Positions 23,301-33,647 of a stretch of 64,000 nt of DNA are shown here, one piece after another (the stretch's first letter is position 1; every line of letters starts with the position of its first letter). The stretch comes from Phascolomyces articulosus (taxonomy: Eukaryota > Mucoromycota > Mucoromycetes > Mucorales > Lichtheimiaceae), in the NCBI GenBank assembly GCA_025677815.1, contig JAIXMP010000039.1, forward strand, positions 289,787 to 353,786. The letters run 5' to 3'. Below the pieces are notes generated by a model. The model did not search any database. It saw only the letters and a list, made by a program, of their open reading frames with translations, and was not told where the DNA came from. Made by a program: the position numbers and the translations under genes.

Positions 23301-24901
23301 TTGATATAATTGCTCTACTTCATTAACTGAAATCAAAACAAAAAAGGTCATTGGCAAAGCAGTCTATGAAGGAATTTTACTAGATGTTCAATTTGCAAGT
23401 TTTTTCCTTGCCAAGCTGCTTGGTCGAAACGTTTTCTTGGAAGAATTACGTGAAATGGATGAAGATGTGTGGCGAAACTTGGTCTTCTTAAAACGTTATG
23501 ATGGTATAATATAAGAAAATCATCTTTATATTTACAAAAAAAAAGGGCGCAAGTATATATCCAATATTCTAATGGAAGAAAAAAATATCTATTGAACACA
23601 TTTTTTGTATAGGTTCTCTGGAAGACCTTGGTTTATATTTTGCTACAGATGAAGAAGCCTTTGGCACAGTAACATCCCATGAGCTCAAATATGTAAGTTT
23701 CATACAAATATATCTTGAGAGAGAAGTAGAGTTTTTAATACTGTCAAATATATATAAGAGAGGTAGAAATATTGCTGTTACCAATGATAACAAGGTGGAA
23801 TATATCTATCGAATGGCTGATTATAAACTGAACCAACAAACGCGGGAGCAAACTAGAGCATTTATTCAAGGTTTTCGTACAGTGATATCTGAAAGTTGGA
23901 TCAGGGTCTTTTCTCCTACAGAACTACAAAGGTAAAATATCTTTTTTAATATTTTTATATATCAACTGCTTATTGTCATCATGATTTTTGTCATATTGAT
24001 TACTATCATTTCTTTTTATTTATCAGAGTCATTTCGGGTGATGATACAGATTTTGGTAACATACAATATGCTGAGAAAAAAACACTATACGCAATGAATT
24101 AAAAGAATTCATGACTTTTTTCTTCTAGATGTCACTGATCTGCGACAACATACAACCTATCAAAATGGATATTTTGATCATCATCCAATCATTCGAACGT
24201 TATGGCAAATTGTAGAAGAATTTTCTTCAGATGAAAAACGTGCTTTTCTCAAATTCGTTACAAGTTGTCCAAAGGTAAAATGTTATACGATAATATTTAT
24301 GATTTGCATTTATATTAAAAAAAAATAATTGTTTGATTTTGTATATGATAATAGCCTCCTTTGGGCGGATTTGATTATTTGCAACCACCTTTTACCATTC
24401 GTATGGTTGCTGTTGATCCAGAAACGACCCAAGGAAATGATGGATTAGGACTAATGAAAACTTTATTTAAAGTTGGTAATGCAGGCGGCGCAAAGACGGG
24501 TCGATTACCTTCAAGTTCGACATGGTAAAAACAAAAATGCCAAAAAATGCTTAATCAAATGGCTACTGGTATAATAATCGGATAAACAATGTATTAACCA
24601 TTCTTTTTTTTACTTTGATCTTTTTTTTTCAGCTTCAATCTTTTGAAACTCCCAGGTAAAGATAACTAAAATGAATGGCGATTGGAAATGTGAAATAATA
24701 ATAACAATAATATGATTGTCTAAATGCAATTGTTGTTAATATATAGCTTATACCAAAAAATCGTTACTACGAGAGAAATTGATATATGGTAAGATGATGA
24801 CAACATATACAAGCTAGACAAAAGAATCCGAAACTAAAACGCATTATTACTTTTTATTTTACATAGCCATTAATTCAAACACTGGATTTGAGCTAAGTTA
24901 G
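20366..24901 (+). CDS. HUL5: HECT E3 ubiquitin ligase, Hul5/UBE3C type
   Basis: Thirteen exons: 20366-22137, 22175-22860, 22969-23010, 23096-23241, 23347-23503, 23613-23692, 23759-23931, 24027-24055, 24129-24274, 24355-24524, 24633-24655, 24747-24788 and 24867-24901. They join in phase to 1166 residues. The N-terminal FIERTKAQRQQRQAERLEKV helix and an IQ-like RIAQRWWLRHI match UBE3C. The HECT domain starts around GVEEAGIDQGGPFKDF and includes GRNIAVTNDNK, SWIRVFSPTELQ and ISGDDTDF. The active-site loop STCFNLLKLP (Cys about 1134) is followed by a C-terminus ending NSNTGFELS, close to the usual acidic/hydrophobic end. Hul5 is proteasome-bound and extends ubiquitin chains (E4-like), aiding degradation of stalled and misfolded proteins. 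The catalytic Cys codon is itself split by intron 10 (TG|C). I chose the ATG at 20366 because it gives the family-like N-terminus. Confidence 0.94.
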
Positions 24902-25253
24902 ATTACTTTTCTCATGTTATAATTTCTTTTTTTTTTTAAAAAAAAAAGTGCATATCAAAAACATGAGATGAAATATTATAAAAATATGAATCGTATTTTG
25001 TTGTAATATTAATGATAATTGTAAAAATAACAAATATGTTCAAAAAAGAAAGTAAAAAACTCGAGTACAAATACAGAAAATAACGACGAGTTTGACGATA
25101 ATATATAATAGAGAAAGAATGGATGCTGATAAGAGTGATGAAGTTTCAAATATATATGTTTGCGATGTGTGTGTTGTGTATGTGTTGTTATATATAAGTA
25201 TGTGCATTAGGGTTGTGATTCGTTTTAACCTTCATCATGCACTTGCTTGTTTA
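24902..25253. other. Intergenic between convergent HUL5 and secreted-peptide genes
   Basis: AT-rich sequence containing both 3' flanks. A plus-strand frame at 25092-25301 is antisense to the 3' end of the peptide gene and is not called. Confidence 0.5.
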
Positions 25254-25400
25254 TTATTCACTCTTCCATACTTGAACCAATCGAGGATCTGGATGGATTA
25301 ATGGACTTGCAGCAGGGTCAGCATCAAACAAGATAACTGATAAAGCATTGACTGCTGTTAGAGCAAAGAGATAAGCTGATAATAACGACAGTGACTTCAT
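25254..25400 (-). CDS. Small secreted peptide, 48 residues
   Basis: An uninterrupted 48-codon frame starts MKSLSLLSAYLFALTAVNA, a textbook signal peptide: basic n-region, leucine-rich core and small residues before a cut near Ala19. The mature part is about 29 residues, Pro/Asp-rich with LFDADPAASP and HPDPRLVQVW, and has no Cys. A TATA-like TTATATATAAAA lies about 100 bases upstream on the same strand (near 25497-25508). No known family recognised. Support is the signal-peptide composition, TATA box and isolated setting; there is no homology evidence. It may be a processed secreted peptide of unknown role. Confidence 0.6.
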   Translation of the reverse strand: MKSLSLLSAYLFALTAVNALSVILFDADPAASPLIHPDPRLVQVWKSE

Positions 25401-26381
25401 GGTTTAATACTTTTGTATAAAATGGGTAGTAACAAAAATAATGTAATGTATATTGGATAGCTAACAAAAAGTGATCTTCCCCCATATTTTGTATTTTTAT
25501 ATATAAGGCGAGAATGGGGAATGTCTGCTTATTAGTGAATTTTATGCCATTCGAAAAAATCCTGAGGATTTATCCTTCTCATTGTACTCTTATCTGGGAA
25601 GTATCCATAAGCATGCCATTGCTCACCTTTTCTTCTCTTTCTCCGTCGTTAGAATAATGCTGTTGATGTTGAATATTGGACTAATAATTTACCTCTCTAT
25701 GTAATGATACCACTCTCCTAATCATATACAAAGAGACATAACAGTATTTTTTTTTTTTTGGAGAATCAGAAAAAATATGTATCCGTTATTATGGGATTGA
25801 TTTATATACTTGGTGCCAGTGCCATTTCGAATTAGTCAAAGCTCGTCATAAGCATTTTCTTCTCTAACTAATAGAGAAAAAAAATATCTGATTTCAACTA
25901 TCTCACTAAATTAATATAATATTATAAATGACCCGCAGCAAGGATAGAATATCCATGCACTTTGACATTTGTGTTACGCAGTAAGAAGTAGTATGAACGT
26001 TGAAATAATTAATACCATTACGCATTATTACTAAAAGGGCACAGCAACTTATTCTTTTCGGTTCGATCATTTTCTATAATAAAAAATTATCATTCTTTCT
26101 AATAAAATCATCATGTATACCCATATTTATGATAGTTTAGATTCCAATTGATCTTATCATTAGCGTATAGTTTATAATATATAAAAAAAACCAACTACTA
26201 GAGTGAGACATCTGTTCTCAAAATACCCTATCCTGTTACTCTAAAAGTTGTTGTCAAAGCGATCGATGTGGCGGGATTTGGATGTATTACAAAGCAAAGA
26301 AAAAAATAAAAAATAAAAACTCCAAACGCGTTTTTTTTTTCTTTGACATTCTTTTTTTCACATCCAACTTTTTTGTTCAAC
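25401..26381. other. Divergent intergenic region, peptide gene and FES1
   Basis: Nearly 1 kb of AT-rich DNA holding the TATA region of the minus-strand peptide gene on the left and the FES1 promoter on the right. No frame with coding character was seen. Confidence 0.55.
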
Positions 26382-27937
26382 ATGGAGAAATTACTTCAAT
26401 GGGCCGTCAATAATAGTGATCAAGAAGCGCTTAAGAAACAAGCTGAAGCCATTCGAAAAGGTGAAGCACAAGCTGATCCATCTAAGTTTGATCCAGCCAT
26501 TATTGAAGCGATCCTTGGTAAAGACGATGCTACTCGTATGAAAGGTAATAATGAATTCATTATTGATTTTGTTGTGTCTAAAAACGTTGTAAAACATGGA
26601 CCATTCAATTAAATGATATTGTTTTTTATATTAAATAACAGAGGCTGTTGAATGTATTGTGGATCCAAAGGATACGCTCGAAAACAAAGAGATCGCACTT
26701 GACAATTTGGAGATGGTATGTAATATATAATATACAATGGAGAGAGGAATTGAGCAAGCGGGCAAGATTAGTGTACAGGAATAGAATATTATTAGTAATA
26801 TATGTTACTTATACTTATCTTACTTTATCTATGACTATTCAAATATATAGCTTATTGAAGGCATTGATAACGCGAACAGTAAGTCATTTTTCACTTTTAT
26901 ATGGATTTTTAAATATTTTTGTTAAGATGGGTGGCTGATAATCCTCCTTTTGTATATACGCATATATAGACATTGAAAATATGAAATTATGGCCATCTAT
27001 CTTGTCTCAATTAACAACAGAAGAAGCAGCTATTCGTAAAGGTATCGCATGGGTTTGTGGAACAGCTATGCAAAATAATCCTAAAGCACAAGAAGCTGTA
27101 AGTTTATATTATTTTTTTCTTTAACATGAAAAGAGCGGGTGGGGATGAGAATTATGAATGAAAGAGAAAAAGAGATCTCATATTTTTTTTCTCTTGTAAA
27201 ATATATGAAATATATATAGTTTCTTGCCAACAATGGTCTTGAAAAATTAGTCGAATTATTAAAGACTGAACAAAACAAACAAGTCAAGGCAACTGTCATT
27301 TATGCCGTTTCTGGATTACTTAAACATTCTCCCAAAGCACAAGAAGCCTTTGGAGAAAAAGGTGGATTTGAAGCTTTGTTTGATATTGTAAAACCTACCA
27401 GTGGTAGCGTATTATTTTTATTTTTGTCGTCTAATCGAGGTTATTACTACTATGAATATAAGCGAATACTAAAAGAAAATAAACGATTCGACATTTTTTC
27501 TACTCATATATAGAACCCACCATTTTACGCAAGACCATTTTTCTTTTCAATAGTTTGCTGATTGAAAACAAGCAATTCGGTACAAAATTATTGGAACAAG
27601 GTGGATTAAAGGATCTGGGCGCAGTGCTTGCCAAATATACTGAGGACGACGAAGACGATGAAGATATGGTCGAAAAGGTAAAAATTATAAGGATGAATTA
27701 ATGTCTGGAAAGGGATCCCCGTATTTTGTTTCAAATTAGGATGATCACTGACTCTCCTTCACTCTTATTATAAATGACTATGTTAAATAGACTTTAAGAA
27801 CCAGCCATACCCTGATTACTGAAACTAAGGCGACGATCCCAGCAGAATTTAAACAATATGCCCAAAAAGCAGCCGATAAATTTGGCAAGGAAAACCTTAA
27901 CATGGCCGAAAGTGAATGGATCTTACTGCTTGCATAA
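26382..27937 (+). CDS. FES1: Hsp70 nucleotide exchange factor Fes1/HspBP1
   Basis: Seven exons (26382-26544, 26642-26715, 26851-26878, 26970-27097, 27220-27403, 27514-27677, 27791-27937) give 295 residues in phase. The N-terminal MEKLLQWAVNNSDQ is the Fes1 domain start. Armadillo-like repeats follow: KEIALDNLEMLIEGIDNANNIENM, EAAIRKGIAWVCGTAMQNNP, KATVIYAVSGLLKHSP and RKTIFLFNSLL. These repeats bind the lobe II face of the Hsp70 ATPase domain and open it to release ADP in the cytosol, supporting release and degradation of misfolded clients. An acidic loop (TEDDEDDEDMVEK) precedes the last helices. Length matches yeast Fes1 (290). Exon 3 is only 28 bases. Functionally it pairs with HUL5 nearby as protein quality control, but they are separate genes. 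Confidence 0.94.
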
Positions 27938-28393
27938 ATAATACACATTTTCTTTTTATTTTTTCTCATTTACTCTTCTTATCGTTTATCATTTTAAAAC
28001 CAACATGTCAGATTACTATTATTTTGTATATAAACACCAACTCAATAATTTTCCCCTCATTTATAAATAAGTGTGTTGTCATTTTTTTTTATTAACATGT
28101 GAATTTAGATTACACCACAAACAAATGAATCAATTGATAGTGAGAAGAATAAATTCTCTCTACCAATAGATCTATAGAAAAGTTGTATTATTTTTTTTTC
28201 TCATTTACTTGTTTTAATAAATAAATATAAATAATTGTAAAATATAGATCTTTCCAATCCAGAGCGATCTAACAAAAAATTGCAAATCCCCTCACGCGAT
28301 TCGAAAAGGCCTCAGTTTTCTTTCATCAGTCATTTCGAAGACACACACGAAGTCAATGTGTCCAATGGTAAGGTCCGACGATTCGAGTTTTTT

Positions 28394-28564
28394 CTAAGTA
28401 GGTGAGGAGCTCATAGGTTCTGCACTTTGAATGAAGATCTGGATCACAACAGCTGGGATGTACAAGTTGTGGTTCGCCTCTCTTTTCCCGATTTTTATTT
28501 TTATGACGGGGTTATTGACTGAGTAAAACAAGAAGACCAATAAATCGAGGAGAGGAATTTTCAT
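28394..28564 (-). CDS. Candidate small secreted peptide, 56 residues
   Basis: A 56-codon frame starts MKIPLLDLLVFLFYSVNN, resembling a signal peptide, followed by a basic KIKIGKREANHN stretch and a Ser/Pro end (EPMSSSPT). A TATATAA-like box lies about 75 bases upstream on the minus strand (near 28640). No homology recognised and no second gene in this family in the window; it could be chance. I list it because the layout repeats that of the 25.3 kb peptide gene. Confidence 0.4.
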   Translation of the reverse strand: MKIPLLDLLVFLFYSVNNPVIKIKIGKREANHNLYIPAVVIQIFIQSAEPMSSSPT

Positions 28565-29569
28565 TGAAGACAACACTTAGCATGCTTAGCATTAATAATA
28601 ATAAATGCTTTTGTTCTTCAAAAAAAAAGGGAGATAAGCTATATAAGGATGGCTCTCCATTCTACAATAAATATGAAAAATAATTGGCCAAAACTCAACA
28701 ATATCACCTCTGTTTGCAATATAATCCTTGTGTTCTTACTAATAGTGCTAAGATGGCTACCTTATTAATAGTTATATCCCCAGTCTTCACGCGAATTACC
28801 AGTGTTTAAACAAGAAATTATCATGAAAAGATTTCAAAGTCAGAGGAATTGGTTAGTTGAACTCTTGTTCTTTCTTTCATCGTCTTCCCACACCACGGAT
28901 TTCGTTAAAAATTATATTGCTTCAGAAAAAAGTATCTCTCAAAAATATTCTAGTGAATTGTCAAACCGATATTGCTCGTGCATCCGTTGAGCTTTCCAAC
29001 GCTTCAAAATTAAGGGCTTGTTCAGCAAAAAAGTCTATTTGAAAAGTACCTTTTCATAAAGTAGCTTTTTCTTCCACCTCTAAAAAGTCATTTCTAGAAT
29101 TCAAATATATGAAGTGCGTCTTTCCGAACGCCCTTATGTAATGGATTCTTACATGAAAAAATAATAATTATTAATGAAACGCATACAATGTATTCTGCTA
29201 TAGTAATATTGTATACGTCTATCTAACAAGGAATATTTTTTAAGGGTCGGTTATGGTTGCAAAATAGACTTTGAAAAGCTGGTCCGAGTTGCCGAACAGA
29301 AATCAAAAAGCCAATTTTTCAAAAAGCTTCTTTCCGGTGCCAAAAGGCTACTTTTTTTTTTTTACTTTTCAGTACAATTGGGAAAGACATAAAAAAAGGT
29401 TTGTTAGCGTGCCATTATGATTATAATTTAAAATCTATAACAATAACCAAGATGTTACATATAAATCTTTGATGATAGCGATATAACATGTTGGTCCAAT
29501 ATTTCTACAGAATGTTCCGAAGAGATCTTATATTTGTATTGGGCTTTACGCTCTCAGCGGCACAAACTG

Positions 29570-30490
29570 TTCAGATTTAATGGATTTGGATTAAATTAGA
29601 TTGTGATCGATATGAAAAGCGTCAAATGAAAGTCCAGAAAAGAGAAACAGTAGCAAAAAAAAACATTTTTGAATCGTTTGGCACTGAAATGATGATAAGC
29701 TCATTTCCAACATAGCTCCGAAAAACAAGCATGAGTAGCACGAATAATATTTGGTTTACTGCTTATTTTGAATTCACAGAAAGAGGCAACCAAACACAAC
29801 AGTGATAGTAATACGAAAGCTCGAGCAGCTCAAGTTATATACCAAGTACAGAATCCAGGGATAATTTAACGAAGACTATAAAGGTTGCGCGTTCATACGA
29901 TCGCCTTGTTGATGAGTCTCTCGAAGATTACGAATACGCTGCTAATGAAGAAAGAGTAAGCTTTGTTATGCAGTAATAAAATATGAAAACCCGTTTATAT
30001 ACTAATTCAAACTATTTCAGTGGTTTATTGTTGATATTGACATTACAGATGCGTTTTTTAAACTATCGAAAAACGGTCATCGAAAAGGTGCAAAATTTTG
30101 AAGAGCTATTCGTTTTTATGTGTTTCAATATTGGATTTGGTACATGAAAGGTGTTGATTCTACTCATAGATATTCTTTGAACAATAACGTATTGAGCTTC
30201 ATTTTTTTAAATGGTAGTATGGCGTTGTCTGGCTACGATATCTCTTCACATACTTTCTCCAAGATCACTGACGCAACAAAAAAACTGTAATCCATTGATT
30301 TGATGGATGATAGCGAGCTGCTGTGGTGTTCACGAGTTAACTCATTAGTCGAAGTTATTCAAAAGGTACCAAAGTTCTTAGAAATTATGAATCAAGTGTT
30401 AAAACAGAAAAAGCCAAAATACACCAGGACATATGTTGTCATCAATTGTAAATTTTCCCTTATGATCAACTTTCCATCTATATTATGACA
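29570..30490 (+). pseudogene. Degenerate former protein-coding region, family unknown
   Basis: Protein-like segments occur in changing frames with stops between them. Examples are CDRYEKRQMKVQKRETVAKK, then RDNLTKTIKVARSYDRLVDE with DYEYAANEE; after a possible intron come WFIVDIDITDAFFKL, then LNNNVLSFIFLNGSMALSGY and SLVEVIQKVPKFLEIMNQ. A TTTCAG acceptor precedes the third segment. Composition is that of real protein rather than random AT-rich DNA, yet no continuous frame can be built, so I read it as a decayed gene or mobile-element relic. I cannot name the family. Confidence 0.45.
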
Positions 30491-31356
30491 AAACTATGTT
30501 TATATATATCTAACTGGTATTTATCTTGGTATTAGATTAAAATCTTACAATGACAACTATTAGACGCTGGTCTCTTATATGTGTTTCCTTGAGCAGATAA
30601 TTCTATGCTTTTGCTGGGTAGAAATAACGATAACGGTTTTTGACTTTTTATACGGAGCTTCGGATATATTATATCCCATATTTCTGAATTCAGGATTTGG
30701 GGTAACAAAATCAGAAATTTTCAAAAATATTTTTTTACAGTGAATAAGAGATGTTTTTTCATATGATACCATGATATTCCTTGACTATACAGCATTTTTT
30801 CTGAAATATGTGTTATATATAAACGGTTATAAAAATAAGACACGTACTTGGGACGTAAAGATTAATTTGTTTTAGTTTAACATTTCCATCCAATTAAAAT
30901 TGTAGCTTACCAACTTTCATCATGACGCGACATGTATTCTATATATATATATATATATATATGAAATATTCTTTTTTTAAATACATGTATAATAAATTCA
31001 GCATAGTAATAAAATGGTGAATAGAATCTTCTTTCAAGTGACAAGAATGTCATTGGGCAGACACTCACCTTTCGATCCATTATTGTTCTCCACATTTTTT
31101 AGAGACTACAATGGGTTATCATAGTAACACAAAGCTGCATTGACGACGGGAACTGAAAAAATTTTTGTCGGAGGCTTATCCCAGTTGGAAAAGAATATCA
31201 ATTCGAAAAAAGCGCGCAAAAAGTTTTGGTTCCTTCCCTTTTTCTTTTTCAACGGACATTGGCCCTTCAACAACACATTCTGCACCCTAATTTCGCCAGA
31301 ATCTATCGATAGCCGCTCCCTGGAAAACTAATAAGCAATTTTTTTATTATTTCATT

Positions 31357-32515
31357 ATGTCTCGTCTTCCAACTAGTAAGTTTACCCACTTTTTTATTTT
31401 AAAAAAAGATCCTCTCTTTCTCCGCTTCACATGGTGAAAAAGAGAACAAAGAAGTTCATTCAAGGTCAGTTGTGTAATCATGAAATAACTCATGATTTCT
31501 ATTCCAATGATCTATTAGTTTTGAATGCTACTGAGCAAGATTTGCAAATGCTCCTTGCTGCTCAATGCCATCTTGGTACCAAGAATGTAACTGAACGCAT
31601 GAAGCCTTATGTCCACAAGACTCGTGCTGATGGTAAGTAACAACCAATTCTTTTGAATTCAAATAATTCTAGAAACATAGTAGAATGACAATACGCGTCA
31701 CTCTGTTATTGCCAAGGAGTGGATGATGGATAATAATGCTTTTTTATCCCTTTATTATAGGTATCAATATTATCAACATTGGTAAGACTTGGGAAAAGCT
31801 TATCTTTGCTGCCCGTGTTATTGCCAACATTGAAAACTCACAAGATATTTGCGTTATCTCTGCTCGCCCCTACGGTCATCGTGCTGCTTTGAAGTTTGCC
31901 AAATACATTGGCGCTGAAGCTGTTGTGGGTCGTTTCACTCCTGGTACATTTACCAATTACATTACGCGTTCTTTCCGTGAACCCCGTTTGATCATCACAA
32001 CGGATCCCCGTTCTGACTTCCAAGCCATCAAGGAAGCTTCGTATGTCAACATTCCCGTGATTGCTTTCTGTGATACTGATTCACCTTTGCAATTTGTGGA
32101 TGTTGCCATCCCTACCAACAACAAGGCTAAACATGCTATTGGTTTGGCCTATTGGTTGTTGGCTCGTGCCGTCCTTCGTTTACGCGGTACTTTGGACTAT
32201 GATACTCCTTGGGATGTCATGGTCGATATGTTCTTCTACCGTGATCCTGAAGAAGCTGAAAAGGAAGCTGCCGCTGCTGCTGCCGGTCTTGAAGGCAAGG
32301 AAGGTGAAGTCACTGGTGAATGGGGAGGTGCCGCTGAAGCCGATTGGGCATTGGAAGGTGCTGCTGCTGAAGGTGCTGCTGGTATTGCCCCTGTTGCTAC
32401 CGAATGGAATGCTCAAGCTTCTTCTGACTGGGCCGATGATGGTGCTGTTGGTTCGACCAGTTGGGCCGATGCTACACCTGCTAACAACAATCCTGGTGCT
32501 TCCTCCTGGGATTAA
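31357..32515 (+). CDS. RPS0: 40S ribosomal protein S0 (uS2, RPSA)
   Basis: Exons 31357-31375, 31519-31632 and 31761-32515 give 295 residues. After MSRLPT, the reading [23 protein letters not shown] and [21 protein letters not shown] is unmistakable uS2. RPLIITTDP-type residues, [20 protein letters not shown] and [16 protein letters not shown] follow. S0 sits on the small-subunit head/platform and is needed for 20S pre-rRNA cleavage. The C-terminus is a fungal-type Ala/Gly/Trp repeat tail ([36 protein letters not shown]). Both introns are in the 5' part, the first right after six codons, as is common for ribosomal-protein genes. Codon use is more biased towards C-ending codons than in neighbours, fitting high expression. 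Confidence 0.96.
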
Positions 32516-33647
32516 GGGTGTTTTTCTGGGATTTTTATCTCATTTTGAAACCCCACATTCTTTCTGTTTCTTCCCAGAAATTGAATAATAAAAAAATTAA
32601 AAACAGAAGCCCAACCTGGGCTTTCTTTTTTTTTTTTGTTTTTGTCTTTTAAGAGTCTTTGTTTATATATTAAATGGATTATACAGAACTATGTCATGTG
32701 TACAACAATAGTATGTAACGATTCAAAAGGAATACATGACGAAGATATAAAATAACAATCAGAGGAAGAAAGAGAGACGGAAAGAACCCTTTTTAAAAAG
32801 AGATGAAGTGCTTCAACAGGAAAGATCTGGCAGTACGTAACCAAAGAGGAAGTTTTGCTGTTTTTTAGTTGCTGTTATGTTGTGCTGCAATAATACAAAG
32901 ATTTTAGTGCAGAAAAATGAAAAACAAAGGATAGTCATCGTCTTTTCAACAACAGGTCATCCGATCTAATGGTACTAAGCCTATTTTATAAGTTTTAATT
33001 CAAAACATAAGAGTTAGATTAGAATAGATTCAGATTTTTTAATATATACAACTGCCATGCTGCGAAATGTGATGCTTCCTTTTGATAATATATCAAATAC
33101 GTAAATAATCAACAGCTAAGCCTAGAATCTTAAACATACCCCCATCCCTTTATTACTAATAATAATATTATTAAAACGTGAAAATGATATATATTTGATT
33201 ATTTTGGTTCTTCCTACTTCTTTATATAACAACTTTTTATTTCACCAAGCCAACGAATAATGAGTATAGGATGATATACAAAGTAAATCAAGTTGGTTAC
33301 AAGATCACTTTATATAAAATAAAGTTGTGGAACAATGGGCTTCAAAGAAGAGTAATCTGTGGCGTTCAATAAGAAAGCATCACAATGTTACACTAACCAT
33401 TTAAACTCTCTTTGTTCGCTTGGCTTATATTTTTTTTATATTTCAGAAAAAACTCAGTACTTATTGTTGTGTGTCTCTTGCTTGGAATTGTAAGACAACA
33501 AAAAAGACAGTTTATATTTTTTTTCTTTCTTCTTTTTTACTTCTTTTTTAACACCTTTTCCACATATTTTTATATTTTCACTTTTTTATTATCTATATCT
33601 GTCATTATCAATAGCAATCATAATCATAATATCAACAAAAAGTGATC
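32516..33647. other. Intergenic between S0 and the first Rho GEF gene
   Basis: The left end is the S0 3'UTR with a compact hairpin at 32607-32623. The right end is the GEF leader, rich in T and C. Sequence at about 33370-33430 resembles 39310-39375 upstream of the second GEF copy, so the tandem duplication probably includes upstream DNA. Confidence 0.55.
32607..32623 (+). other. Hairpin AAGCCCA-ACC-TGGGCTT followed by a T run
   Basis: Perfect 7-bp arms with a three-base loop sit about 90 bases past the S0 stop, followed by a T-rich run. The shape resembles an intrinsic terminator, but this is a Pol II gene, so it is more likely a 3'UTR stem or a processing signal. Confidence 0.45.

Larger units (their letters stand above)
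27938..31356. other. Sparse region with decayed coding sequence
   Basis: Between FES1 and ribosomal protein S0 lie 3.4 kb containing a candidate secreted peptide (28394-28564, minus), a stretch of broken reading frames (about 29570-30490), a TA run near 30938-30962, and then the S0 promoter. The rest shows frequent stops and no recognisable family. Confidence 0.55.

Noticed and set aside
32061..32588. 175-residue frame within S0
   Set aside because: Alternative-frame shadow of the ribosomal-protein exon.
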